64,000 nucleotides of DNA from Candidatus Villigracilis propinquus (GTDB taxonomy: Bacteria > Chloroflexota > Anaerolineae > Anaerolineales > Villigracilaceae): contig JADKDM010000021.1 of NCBI GenBank assembly GCA_016714565.1, positions 33,236-97,235 of the forward strand. Direction: 5' to 3'. Below are positions 8,301 to 16,340 of the stretch, piece after piece. The first letter of the stretch is position 1, and every line of letters begins with the position of its first letter. A model generated the notes under the pieces. It did no database searches. It was not told the DNA's origin and was given only the letters and a program-made list of their open reading frames with translations. The position numbers and the translations under genes are program-made.

Positions 8301-8388
8301 AGTAGAGGATCTTCGAAGCAGAATCAAGCCGAAGGTCGCCTGTGAAGCGTTTTTTCAGTTCAGATAAAAAATCGGGAGAGAGGGTCAT
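5368..8388 (-). CDS. FAD-binding and Fe-S-binding oxidoreductase (YdiJ-like, D-2-hydroxyacid dehydrogenase type)
   Basis: 1006 residues. Order of domains: FAD_binding_4 (about 40-185, PRGSGSSLGGQAIGEALILD and GGVIGNNATGAHS contact FAD), FAD-oxidase C-terminal domain (about 270-540), and a GlcF-like Fe-S half with CNGQGVCRKTTGVMCPSFQ, a CLACKGCTSECPSG cluster motif near residue 650, and CCG-type motifs HPHCHQRAEG and DAGCCGMAGTFGY near 930. Such fused proteins oxidise D-2-hydroxyacids (D-lactate or D-2-hydroxyglutarate in known members) and pass electrons on; the substrate here is not decidable. Two AT-rich palindromic repeat tracts lie inside the frame (6476-6512 and 7802-7862) yet keep it open. 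Overlaps both neighbours by 4 nt. Confidence 0.9.
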   Translation of the reverse strand: MTLSPDFLSELKKRFTGDLRLDSASKILYSTDASMYQIEPLGVAIPKTQDDLQSAVELAAKHQIPILPRGSGSSLGGQAIGEALILDCSRYLDSIIEIDPESHSAIVEPGVILASLNRHAAKHGLMFGPDPASAERATMGGVIGNNATGAHSILYGMSADHLIEADVILSDGSLARFDSSIFDIRNSSSDSRISNIVSAAYQIREKYGDAIKQSYPRSWRNSAGYRLNYLLPWSPSLPPQWDEKDYGLSTTVYRPQSTVNLASLLAGSEGTLAVIRRAKVNLVRKPKHTILGVLSYESIASACDDVPRLLEFHPSAIELIPRMILQLARSVPAYGRQMGWIVGDPAAVLVIEFSGDQPSALKACVERCRNDAARGFDMSSAIASGYSTTSRLLTIAESAEEQSRVWNIRKMGLGILDSRPQAARPAAFIEDCAVPVERLGDFVREIEKILAEHHTEGGIYAHASAGCLHIRPILNLQSAEGVRAVRSIGEKVFALVMSLGGSMSSEHGDGISSGEFIEKTYGAEVSEAMRMLKQTADPHNLLNPKKMLEAPPMDTHLRYGEKYRAQAWTSALHFGHENGLAGAIGHCNGQGVCRKTTGVMCPSFQATRDEANSTRGRANLLRKLISSNIEYSNIRYSEFESATYSALDLCLACKGCTSECPSGVDMPKLKYEFMHEYYKTHRRPLHDYLFGYFHVAAKLLASVAPLANAFMQMDWSKKLIAKTVGITDKRPFPFFSKIKAEPRRNRDTERKTVLFLSDVFSQYLEPQVAQAAFDILNFAGYDVKVLPTVGAGASFLSKGFIDEARRHAEKILSEIKAVGGGADISVVGCEPPEVYCLKHEYVSLLPERRAEIESITKNVWLVDEFLLRIDILKSQNDSGKEKKKITFHPHCHQRAEGLADDGLPSGTSATVAMLQMAGFDVDLIDAGCCGMAGTFGYDAEHYELSMQVGELGVLPKVRDAGIQNREIVSTGSACRIQIKQGAEIEARHPLILVKDALLHSDWTRSQ
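6476..6512. repeat. AT-rich palindromic repeat inside the dehydrogenase gene
   Basis: Alternating units of the kind CGAATATTCG and CGATATTCG. They are translated as Ser/Asn/Ile/Glu/Tyr-rich sequence (NIEYSNIRYSEFE) just before the Fe-S motif. A second tract of the same units is at 7802-7862. This looks like an expansion accommodated in a linker. Confidence 0.7.
7802..7862. repeat. AT-rich palindromic repeat inside the dehydrogenase gene, second tract
   Basis: Units ATATTCGATATTCGAGAATC and TTCGAATATCAAATATCGAG, translated as FDSSIFDIRNSSSDSRISN, lying after the FAD-binding motif. Same unit family as 6476-6512, 1.3 kb away in the same gene. Confidence 0.65.
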
Positions 8389-9743
8389 GTCTGCGTTGCG
8401 GGTTTAAGTCCGCTCGATCGGAAATATCGCACTAATGAAAAGATCAGATATAGAAAAACGAGTGAATGAAAAACGCCGAGAATCGCAAATGGAACCTGCC
8501 CAAACTGGAGGTTGAGCCGGGTCAGATATCCGTACAAAACAACGCCGTAGAATGCGGCGCCCGCCAGCAGGGCATACACGAGGCCGCGTTTGAAAAAGCC
8601 AAGCCCAAGGCAGGCCATGATGATGAAGGGATAAAAATGATACAGGTATCTTTCGTGCGTTCCAGCGAGGAAGAGATTGAAACTTAAGTTCACCAACGCG
8701 AGGTGCAAAATGAGCAACGAAATATTTTCGGCATTGAGAAATCGAGCGCCGCGCATGTATTGCCTGTAAAAATATTTGGCGTACATAAACAGCAGGAGGG
8801 CATTCACTAACAGGAATAAAAATATACCCGCCGAATAAGGTACAACGGAAAACAACGGAGTTGAGCCCAATTGAATGCTGATCGGGTCATGCGAAGAACC
8901 GCGCGGGTCTTTTGCGATAAATGTCCAGATATTGAAGCCGAAGGATGAAATGGTGTCACCGTGCTGACTGCCCGTGGCAAGGACATATTGCAAGTGGGAG
9001 AAATAAGCAGGTTTCAAAGCAAGAGGAAGGTCAATTAATAAAATAGGCGCGATAAAAGCAACGGCGAGAATTAAAAACGAAATGATCACGCTGGAAGGTT
9101 TGCGCGAATACAGGAATATTGTCAATAAAGTAATAAAGCCAATAGAAAGCAAACTGAACAGGATCAACTGCTTTGTGAGTGTCGCCAGAGACATGAGGAT
9201 GCCCGCCAGAATGACAAACATATAATATCGGGCGTTATTCACTCTGCCATTCAGGTTGAACCCTGTCAGCATGATAATGAAGAACATGATCAATAATTGA
9301 CCGACTCCGTCTATTTGTCCCCAGGCGGAGGTCCCCATCCACGATGATGGAAGCAGCCCGATGACCCCGGCCCACAGCGGAGCGTATTTGACCTTAAGCC
9401 TCGTCATGATGCCATATGCCGCCAACACGTTCAACGCGTCAATCAGCGCAAGGTAATAGCGGAAGGGAGCCACAATATGCTTGAATTCTGTGATCCCCAT
9501 CCAATGCATCACGCCGCCCGAAACCAATGTACCTACAAAGGGGTAATTGCACCGGTCACAATCAATGTAGATATTTTTCCAATTCGCGCCCCAGGCTTGT
9601 GACCAGCGCCAAAAATCATCCACATCGCTGCTGTGAAACAGTTTGGGAAACAGAGCAATAATGACCGCGGGAATTAATAACCCCGCAATCAATACCAGCC
9701 ATTGCACATAAGGTTTGATTCTTTCAAGCAGGATTGTTCTCAT
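8385..9743 (-). CDS. Polytopic glycosyltransferase-like membrane protein (GT-C type)
   Basis: 452 residues with about ten hydrophobic segments. After the first one, an acidic loop SSDVDDFWRWSQAWG fits the Asp-containing first external loop of GT-C glycosyltransferases, and SAWGQIDGVGQL near residue 145 matches the WGQxDG signature of mannosyltransferase-like members. These enzymes take polyprenyl-phosphate sugars at the outer membrane face; donor and acceptor are unknown here. It overlaps the downstream dehydrogenase by 4 nt and lies next to a second GT-C protein (9780-10934). Confidence 0.75.
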   Translation of the reverse strand: MRTILLERIKPYVQWLVLIAGLLIPAVIIALFPKLFHSSDVDDFWRWSQAWGANWKNIYIDCDRCNYPFVGTLVSGGVMHWMGITEFKHIVAPFRYYLALIDALNVLAAYGIMTRLKVKYAPLWAGVIGLLPSSWMGTSAWGQIDGVGQLLIMFFIIMLTGFNLNGRVNNARYYMFVILAGILMSLATLTKQLILFSLLSIGFITLLTIFLYSRKPSSVIISFLILAVAFIAPILLIDLPLALKPAYFSHLQYVLATGSQHGDTISSFGFNIWTFIAKDPRGSSHDPISIQLGSTPLFSVVPYSAGIFLFLLVNALLLFMYAKYFYRQYMRGARFLNAENISLLILHLALVNLSFNLFLAGTHERYLYHFYPFIIMACLGLGFFKRGLVYALLAGAAFYGVVLYGYLTRLNLQFGQVPFAILGVFHSLVFLYLIFSLVRYFRSSGLKPATQT

Positions 9744-9779
9744 GGTCGAATTGAATTCCTATTCACATCCTGTATGCGC

Positions 9780-10934
9780 TCAACGGTATCTGAAAATGGA
9801 TGAATATGCAAATCTCCACTCAACGCGAGCCGCATATCGCACAACGAGAAAAAACAAAGGCAGTAAGCTGATCACACTCACTACGGGAAGTATCGCCGGT
9901 TTCAGGTCATAAACGATCGGAAAGCCAATGTAAGTAAATACTCCATAAGCGGCGGCCAAAAGGAAATCCGCCGCATTGCGCGAACACAGCAGAAGAAATG
10001 GCAGCACCCAGAGAATCCACTGGGGAGAAAATATTCTGGAAAAAATCACAAAACAACCAAGGATAATGGCTGACCAGTTCTCGAACTGCTCAGCCGATTC
10101 GACAAAAAAGAAAAAAGAAACTGCGGATGCGAGTGCCTGCAAAACTAAAAATACAAAAACCATGCCATTTACCGGCAGGCTGCCGCCAGCGATGGAAAGT
10201 AAAAAGCCCGGCAATGATGCCGCCTCTATTCCACGCCCCGAGTGAAATTGATACGGAGCCGTCAATGCCCCCAACCCTCCAGCGAGAAGGGTTGGGGTAA
10301 CGATAAGAACACATGCGATGAGATAGGAAACCAGCGGCTTCCACGGGATTTTCCGCTCAACAGACCAGATATGTACCATCAATGGAGGAATTAGCAAAAC
10401 CGCATACCACTTTGTAAGAGTGGCTATCCCCAGCAGAATGGCGGCTCCATTCCATGCCTGCTTTCTAATTAAATAAAGCGCGAGAAGACACAAGAACGCT
10501 GGCAGGGCATCGAACCGGTATAGAGTGAAATACAAAGGCCCGGGCAGGAACAAAAACAAAGCCAGCCATTTTCTGGCCGGGAGCATATTTGAAACCAGCA
10601 AATAGTTCAAATAGGCAAGCCCAGCCATAAACAGCGAAAATGTATGGAAATAGATGTCACGCCCTGTCGCGGTGCGTTCCGCGTTTCTGGAAAACCAATG
10701 TACCCAGCCAAAAAAATAAGTAGCAACCTGGGGATATTCACTGGGGACATCCACAAAGGGCTGAGAGCCAGTCGGGAACCATTTCCCGTTGTTGTAATAG
10801 GTACGCAGATCCCAAATATCACCCACGGCGCGGACAGGCGGTTCGGGGTTTAGGTCCAGATAGTCCCAGGCGAATTTCCAGACGAACAACAAAAACAATC
10901 CGACCAGCAACTGTTTAAACGCGGTCTTCACCAT
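9780..10934 (-). CDS. GT87-like polyprenyl-phosphate mannosyltransferase family protein
   Basis: 384 residues with about nine to ten hydrophobic segments. The first external loop DIWDLRTYYNNGKWFPTG followed by VPSEYPQVATYFF is the pattern of the DUF2029/GT87 family (acidic residue, then a YPP-like motif), which transfers sugars from polyprenyl-phosphate carriers to surface glycans. It ends only 36 nt from the start of the 8385-9743 gene, so the two probably act in one pathway. Acceptor unknown. Confidence 0.8.
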   Translation of the reverse strand: MVKTAFKQLLVGLFLLFVWKFAWDYLDLNPEPPVRAVGDIWDLRTYYNNGKWFPTGSQPFVDVPSEYPQVATYFFGWVHWFSRNAERTATGRDIYFHTFSLFMAGLAYLNYLLVSNMLPARKWLALFLFLPGPLYFTLYRFDALPAFLCLLALYLIRKQAWNGAAILLGIATLTKWYAVLLIPPLMVHIWSVERKIPWKPLVSYLIACVLIVTPTLLAGGLGALTAPYQFHSGRGIEAASLPGFLLSIAGGSLPVNGMVFVFLVLQALASAVSFFFFVESAEQFENWSAIILGCFVIFSRIFSPQWILWVLPFLLLCSRNAADFLLAAAYGVFTYIGFPIVYDLKPAILPVVSVISLLPLFFLVVRYAARVEWRFAYSSIFRYR

Positions 10935-10940
10935 GCAATG

Positions 10941-11687
10941 CTATTTTGCCTTGGCTTGATTCGCCACTGCGGCGGCTTTCTTGGCGGCTTCTTCGGGATC
11001 GCCAAGATAATAGTTTTTGATCGGCTTGAGGTCTGCATCCAATTCATAGACGAGGGGCAAACCGGTTGGGATATTCAACTCAGTGATGTCGGCTTCGGAG
11101 ATGTTATCGAGATACTTCACCAATGCGCGGATGGAATTTCCGTGGGCAACGACCAACACGCGCTTGCCTGACTTAATTTCAGGAGCAAGTGTGGAATGCC
11201 AGTAAGGCAGAACACGATCCAGCGTAATCTTAAGTGACTCGGTGGCTGGCAGCTGTTCGGGAGTCAAAGAGGCGTAGCGGCGGTCAAATTTCGGGTGGCG
11301 CTCATCGGTCAATTCCAAGGCGGGAGGCGGAACATCATACGAACGACGCCAAACCTTCACCTGCTCTTCACCAAATTTCGCAGCTGTTTCGGCTTTGTTC
11401 AATCCCTGCAATGAGCCGTAGTGACGTTCATTCAACTGCCACGCGCGGATGACGGGCAGCCAGTTACGATCCATTTCATCCTGAACGATGCCAAGAGTTT
11501 TGATGGCGCGCTTCAACACGGAGGTATAGGCGATGTCAAAATCATATCCGCCATCACGCAGCAAGCTGCCAGCTTCGGCGGCTTCGGCACGGCCAAGATC
11601 GGTGAGGTCAACATCCGTCCAGCCGGTGAAACGATTTTCGAGATTCCAGGTGCTTTGTCCATGACGGACGAGAACAAGTTTATACAT
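10941..11687 (-). CDS. gpmA: 2,3-bisphosphoglycerate-dependent phosphoglycerate mutase
   Basis: 248 residues. LVLVRHGQSTWNLENRFTGW at the N-terminus carries the phosphorylated His9 (RHG), the middle has NERHYGSLQGLNK, and VLVVAHGNSIRAL carries the second catalytic His. This is the full dPGM length and motif set; the enzyme interconverts 3- and 2-phosphoglycerate in glycolysis. AAGGATAAAACC precedes the ATG. The C-terminus ends in an Ala/Lys-rich tail (AAKKAAAVANQAKAK). Confidence 0.96.
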   Translation of the reverse strand: MYKLVLVRHGQSTWNLENRFTGWTDVDLTDLGRAEAAEAGSLLRDGGYDFDIAYTSVLKRAIKTLGIVQDEMDRNWLPVIRAWQLNERHYGSLQGLNKAETAAKFGEEQVKVWRRSYDVPPPALELTDERHPKFDRRYASLTPEQLPATESLKITLDRVLPYWHSTLAPEIKSGKRVLVVAHGNSIRALVKYLDNISEADITELNIPTGLPLVYELDADLKPIKNYYLGDPEEAAKKAAAVANQAKAK

Positions 11688-11817
11688 GGTTTTATCCTTT
11701 TTATTGCTTGCGCAATTTAATTTTTATTTCCCGATTGCGCGGGAGATTTTTTTGGGCAAAAGTTTGCAACGACCTGAGATTATAGCCCAACTCCCATCCT
11801 CATAGTAAAATTGGCGA

Positions 11818-14379
11818 ATGCCCAATGATGATGTCACTCCAGTACGCCAGCAATATTTAGATATCAAACGCGACTATCCCGATACGATCGTTTTCTTCCG
11901 TCTCGGTGATTTTTATGAAACCTTCGATGAAGACGCCGAGATCACAGCCCGTGAACTCGACATTGTTCTCACCTCTCGCCCCGTCGGCGGCGGCACACGC
12001 GTCCCGCTCGCGGGCATTCCATACCACGCCGCTGAAAATTATCTCGCACGCCTGATCGAAAAAGGTCATCACGTCGCGATCTGCGAACAAGTCGGCGACC
12101 AGCCAGCGAAGGGGATTTTCCCGCGCAAAGTAGTCCGCGTGGTGACTCCGGGGACTGTGACCGAACCGGGACTCCTGCCCGGGGATGCGAACAACTACCT
12201 CGCCTCGATCTTTCTTAACGAAGGGACTGCTTCTGTTTCTTATACAGATGTCACCACTGGAGAATTCGCCGTCACCGAACTTCCGCTCGAAGCCCTGCGC
12301 GCCGAGCTAACCAGACTCCGCCCCGCCGAAATCATTTATCCCGACAATCAAACTTTACCTGATGGAATCACAGGTCACTTAACCGCATTGCCATCGTGGA
12401 AATTTGAAGCGGGCAAATGCAATGAGACTTTGCTTAATCAATTCAAATCATCCACGCTGGACGGCTTTGGAATAAAAGCCAACAGCCTTTCTGTTCGTGC
12501 CGCTGGCGCAATCGTCCACTATCTCAAAGAGACGCAGCCCGACGCGCTGAACCTGCTCAACTCCCTGCGCTCGTACAGCCTAAGCGAATTCATGACCTTG
12601 GACGCATCCACGCGCCGCAATTTGGAATTGGATGAAACCTTACGTGGTGAGAGAAAAGGTTCCCTGCTTGGGACTCTCGATTTCACAATTAGCCCAATGG
12701 GCAAACGGCTCATCCATCAATGGGTCAGCCAGCCTTTATTACACGTGGAAAAGATCAAAGCCCGTCAAAGCGGTGTGGAGTATTTCGTTCAGCAAGGCAT
12801 GATCCGTGCCGAATTGCGTGCTGCCCTCAAACCACTTGCGGACTTGGAGCGCCTTGTAAATCGAGTCATCGCTGGGCAGGCGCAGCCGCGCGATCTGGTG
12901 GCGATGAGGAGCACGCTGGAACAGCTTCCAGTTATAAAAGAAGTCATCAGTAGACAGTCATCCCCTACGCGGACGGTATCAGTGGTTAGTGATCAGTGGT
13001 CAGTTTGCCAGGATGAGCTTTCGCAACTACATAACGCCATTGACGATGACCCGCCTGCCACACTGCAAAATACAGGCATCATCCGCGCCGGATATTCACA
13101 GGAATTGGATTCTGTTATTGACGCGTCCAAACATGCCCGCGATTGGATCGCCAACCTCGAAGCCGTTGAAAGAGAAAAGACGGGCATCAAGACTCTCAAG
13201 GTTGGTTACAACAAAGTATTTGGCTATTTCATTGAAATTTCACGCGGAGCGGCAGAACGAGCACCTGAGCATTACATCCGCAAGCAGACATTGGTCAATG
13301 CAGAGCGATTCATCACGCCAGAAATGAAGGAATACGAAACGCTGGTGCTGAACGCCGAAGAACGCATCCGCGAGATCGAGCTGCGCCTATTCAAAGAAAT
13401 CTGCGCGGAACTTGCGAAAGCCGCGAACAAATTACTATCCACTGCAAGGGCTCTCGCAGAGCTGGATGTTTTGTCCGCTTTGGGCGAGGCGGCTGCTCTC
13501 GGAGGCTACACCAAGCCCGAAGTCCACGAAGGAAGCGAATTGGAAATCCACGATGGGCGTCACCCTGTCGTGGAACAGTTATTGAAATCAGACAGATACA
13601 TCCCGAATGATGTCATCTACGAAAAAGGCGAGATCGTGCGCGTCATCACCGGGCCGAACATGGCGGGTAAATCCACATATTTACGGCAGGCGGCATTGAT
13701 CGTGTTGATGGCGCAAATGGGTTCGTTCGTACCCGCCTCATCCGCGAAGATCGGACTCGTTGACCGCATCTTCACCCGCATCGGCGCGCAGGATGAAATC
13801 CACGCGGGGCAATCCACGTTTATGGTGGAGATGGTGGAAGCGGCAAATATTTTGCATCATGCCACCTCCCGTTCTTTATTGATTTTGGATGAAATTGGAC
13901 GCGGCACATCCACGTATGATGGGCTTTCGATTGCCTGGGGCATCATTGAGTACATCCACAACCATCCACAACTACGTGCGAAAACTTTGTTTGCAACACA
14001 TTATCACGAGTTGACCCAACTCGCAGAACTTCTGCCGGGCATTCGCAATTACAACGTAGCCGTCAGCGAGGCAGACAATAAAGTCGTCTTCCTACATAAA
14101 ATTATTCCAGGCGGCGCAGACCGGTCATACGGGATCCATGTGGCGCAATTGGCAGGCTTGCCCTCGCCTGTTATTCAGCGAGCAAACGAGATCATGGCCG
14201 AGCTTGAAAAGACCTCTGGGCGCGCAGTAAAGATCAACCCGCAGTCCGCACAGCAGGTGGCACTATTCCCTGAAACCAATCCGTTGCTGGATGAAATCAA
14301 AGGGCTGGATGTAAACTCGCTCTCCCCCATTGAAGCATTGAACAAGCTGTTCGAGTGGCAAAAGAAGTTCACGAAGTAG
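11818..14379 (+). CDS. mutS: DNA mismatch repair protein MutS
   Basis: 853 residues, normal MutS1 size. The mismatch-reading motif DFYETFDEDA is near residue 35 (Phe-x-Glu type), domains II-IV follow, and the ATPase has Walker A GPNMAGKSTYLRQ near 615, the Walker B LLILDEIGRGTSTYDGL and the TLFATHYHEL block. It binds mispairs and small loops to start repair. Around residues 382-398 the lever region holds SPTRTVSVVSDQWSVC, encoded by a short repeat (about 12978-13008) that looks like a later expansion. No mutL is seen in the window. No ribosome-binding site is evident; TAAAAT ends 6 nt before the ATG, so a leaderless transcript is possible. Confidence 0.97.
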   Translation: MPNDDVTPVRQQYLDIKRDYPDTIVFFRLGDFYETFDEDAEITARELDIVLTSRPVGGGTRVPLAGIPYHAAENYLARLIEKGHHVAICEQVGDQPAKGIFPRKVVRVVTPGTVTEPGLLPGDANNYLASIFLNEGTASVSYTDVTTGEFAVTELPLEALRAELTRLRPAEIIYPDNQTLPDGITGHLTALPSWKFEAGKCNETLLNQFKSSTLDGFGIKANSLSVRAAGAIVHYLKETQPDALNLLNSLRSYSLSEFMTLDASTRRNLELDETLRGERKGSLLGTLDFTISPMGKRLIHQWVSQPLLHVEKIKARQSGVEYFVQQGMIRAELRAALKPLADLERLVNRVIAGQAQPRDLVAMRSTLEQLPVIKEVISRQSSPTRTVSVVSDQWSVCQDELSQLHNAIDDDPPATLQNTGIIRAGYSQELDSVIDASKHARDWIANLEAVEREKTGIKTLKVGYNKVFGYFIEISRGAAERAPEHYIRKQTLVNAERFITPEMKEYETLVLNAEERIREIELRLFKEICAELAKAANKLLSTARALAELDVLSALGEAAALGGYTKPEVHEGSELEIHDGRHPVVEQLLKSDRYIPNDVIYEKGEIVRVITGPNMAGKSTYLRQAALIVLMAQMGSFVPASSAKIGLVDRIFTRIGAQDEIHAGQSTFMVEMVEAANILHHATSRSLLILDEIGRGTSTYDGLSIAWGIIEYIHNHPQLRAKTLFATHYHELTQLAELLPGIRNYNVAVSEADNKVVFLHKIIPGGADRSYGIHVAQLAGLPSPVIQRANEIMAELEKTSGRAVKINPQSAQQVALFPETNPLLDEIKGLDVNSLSPIEALNKLFEWQKKFTK
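12978..13008. repeat. Short repeat expansion inside mutS
   Basis: Three near copies of a (T)CAGTGGTTAGTGA-like unit, translated as VSVVSDQWSV within the lever/clamp region. It keeps the reading frame. Confidence 0.55.
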
Positions 14380-14395
14380 AAAAAATCACACCTGC

Positions 14396-14433
14396 AACGC
14401 TGTCAACTTATTTCAAGCTGGCAGCGTTTTTTT
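14396..14433 (+). terminator. Intrinsic terminator after mutS
   Basis: AACGCTG (14396-14402) pairs with CAGCGTT (14422-14428), followed by a run of T to 14433; the 19-nt interior can extend the stem slightly. Confidence 0.65.
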
Positions 14434-14518
14434 ATTGAAAACAAAGAATAGCTACATACTACTCAAGTTATAATAGATTCAATCCAACCAATAGTCTGTT
14501 GAACCAACGTGAGATTAT

Positions 14519-15754
14519 ATGGCACATACTTCATCCCCAAAGACAGTTACCAAAGGCCCCAAACTAATAAAGCCCCAAAACAGAATGCGGTCAAATAAAA
14601 ACAATAAAATTGAGGTAACCATTGTTTTACCTTGCTTAAATGAGGAATTAACTGTCGGGACCTGCACACACAAGGCGGTGAATTTCCTAAAAAAATATAA
14701 GATCAGCGGAGAAGTCATCGTTGCCGACAACGGCAGCACAGATCGTTCTATTGAAATCGCAAAAAAACAAGGTGCGCGCATCGTACCTGTAGGACAAAAA
14801 GGCTATGGGAGCGCCCTACGCGGAGGGTTTGAAGAAGCCAAAGGTAAATACATCATCATGGCAGATGCAGACGACAGCTATGATCTTGTCAATTTGATGC
14901 CATTTGTCGAAAAGCTCCGCGAAGGATACGATCTAGTCATGGGCAATCGCTTCAAAGGTGGTATCAAAAAAGGCGCCATGCCCTGGCATCACCGATATAT
15001 TGGCAATCCGATTCTTTCCTTTCTGGGAAAATTATTTTTCAAGACCCCGGCCAATGATTTTCATTGTGGACTGCGCGGCTTTACAAAAGAAGCCATTGAA
15101 AAAATGGATTTGCAAACCACCGGCATGGAACTCGCCAGTGAAATTGTCATCAAATCATCCATACTTGGGATGAACGTATGTGAAGTCCCAACCACTCTCT
15201 TCCCCGATGGCAGGGATCGAGCGCCTCATCTTCGCAGCTTCCGTGACGGCTGGCGGCACTTGAGGTTTTTATTGATATACAGTCCCACCTGGCTGTTTTT
15301 ATATCCAGGTTTGATCATCAGCATCCTTAGCGGGGTGGCTAGCATAGTATTATTTTTTGAGCGAGTAGATATCGGTATCCGCTTTTTTGACTTTCATAGT
15401 TTTATTCTTGCAGGATCTACTCTTATGATGGGCTTGAATATGCTTTCTTTTGCAGGCATAACGCGGGTTTTTGCCTACAATTTCAACCTCCTGCCAAACC
15501 GTCCGCACTTCTTTAAATTATTCCAGTACTTTTCACTGGAAACCGGCATCGTTACAGGAATGCTGCTATCTCTCTCAGGAATGATAATGATCATCTATGC
15601 AGCCAATCTTTCAATCTCTCCGGGTTTTTCAAGTCTTGGCTTTGGAAACAGCGTCCGCCTTGTATTTGGAGGCTCATTATTAACCACAACAGGCGTACAG
15701 ATCATTCTCGCAAGTTTTGTGCTTAGTATGCTGGGAATCAATCCAAAAGAATAG
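14519..15754 (+). CDS. Family 2 glycosyltransferase with C-terminal membrane domain (dolichyl-phosphate sugar synthase-like)
   Basis: 411 residues. The GT2 domain starts near residue 33 (VTIVLPCLNEE), with VIVADNGSTDRS, MADADDSYD (the DxD metal site) and the product-site region DFHCGLRGFTKEA. Three to four hydrophobic segments follow (about 260-400). This layout fits the branch that makes polyprenyl-phosphate-linked mannose or glucose, or membrane-anchored relatives. The first 30 residues are Lys/Ser/Thr-rich; a start further in is possible, as no ribosome-binding site is clear. TATAAT stands at 14469-14474. The methyltransferase gene follows after 14 nt. Confidence 0.88.
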   Translation: MAHTSSPKTVTKGPKLIKPQNRMRSNKNNKIEVTIVLPCLNEELTVGTCTHKAVNFLKKYKISGEVIVADNGSTDRSIEIAKKQGARIVPVGQKGYGSALRGGFEEAKGKYIIMADADDSYDLVNLMPFVEKLREGYDLVMGNRFKGGIKKGAMPWHHRYIGNPILSFLGKLFFKTPANDFHCGLRGFTKEAIEKMDLQTTGMELASEIVIKSSILGMNVCEVPTTLFPDGRDRAPHLRSFRDGWRHLRFLLIYSPTWLFLYPGLIISILSGVASIVLFFERVDIGIRFFDFHSFILAGSTLMMGLNMLSFAGITRVFAYNFNLLPNRPHFFKLFQYFSLETGIVTGMLLSLSGMIMIIYAANLSISPGFSSLGFGNSVRLVFGGSLLTTTGVQIILASFVLSMLGINPKE

Positions 15755-15768
15755 TTTGGGAGAATGTC

Positions 15769-16326
15769 ATGAAACCACTGGACAGATTTATTCAAAAGCT
15801 ACGCATAAATAAGGCGAAAAAATATATTCCCGCAAATTCACGTCTGCTGGACATTGGATGCGCCGATGGGGCATTATTCCAGCAAGCACACGAAAAAATC
15901 CGTGAAGGCATTGGCATAGATCCGGGAATTCCAAACGGATCAAAATGGGGCAAGTTTCAACTTATACGGGGTTTGTTCCCTGACGATCTCCCTACAGAAG
16001 AAGTTGATTTTGACGTTGTTACAATGCTCGCAGTTCTTGAACATATTCCTATGCAGGAACAATCTTTACTTGCTCAGAATATTTTCAAACACCTAAAGGG
16101 TAACGGAATATTAATTGTCAGCGTTCCATCCCCTTTTGTGGATAAAATTTTGGACTTCCTGCTATTCCTGCGGCTTATCGACGGGATGTCTCTTGAGGAA
16201 CATTTTGGTTTCCATGTAGAGACGACCATTGATACTTTTACGAAGCAAGGTTTTGAAGTAGTGAGGCATGAATTTTTTCAATTGCGGCTAAACAATTTGT
16301 TCGTATTCAGAAAGCCGCTTCTTTAG
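15769..16326 (+). CDS. Class I SAM-dependent methyltransferase
   Basis: 185 residues. LLDIGCADGALFQQA (about 24-38) is motif I of class I methyltransferases, followed by GIGIDPG and VVTMLAVLEHIPM (post-motif region), then a 3-stranded end. Short size and the EHI motif suit the UbiG-like Methyltransf_11/23 group. GGGAG precedes the ATG. Its place directly after a GT2 gene suggests a role in modifying a glycan or lipid-linked intermediate, but no substrate can be named. Confidence 0.85.
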   Translation: MKPLDRFIQKLRINKAKKYIPANSRLLDIGCADGALFQQAHEKIREGIGIDPGIPNGSKWGKFQLIRGLFPDDLPTEEVDFDVVTMLAVLEHIPMQEQSLLAQNIFKHLKGNGILIVSVPSPFVDKILDFLLFLRLIDGMSLEEHFGFHVETTIDTFTKQGFEVVRHEFFQLRLNNLFVFRKPLL

Positions 16327-16340
16327 TCTCAAGCGGAAGA

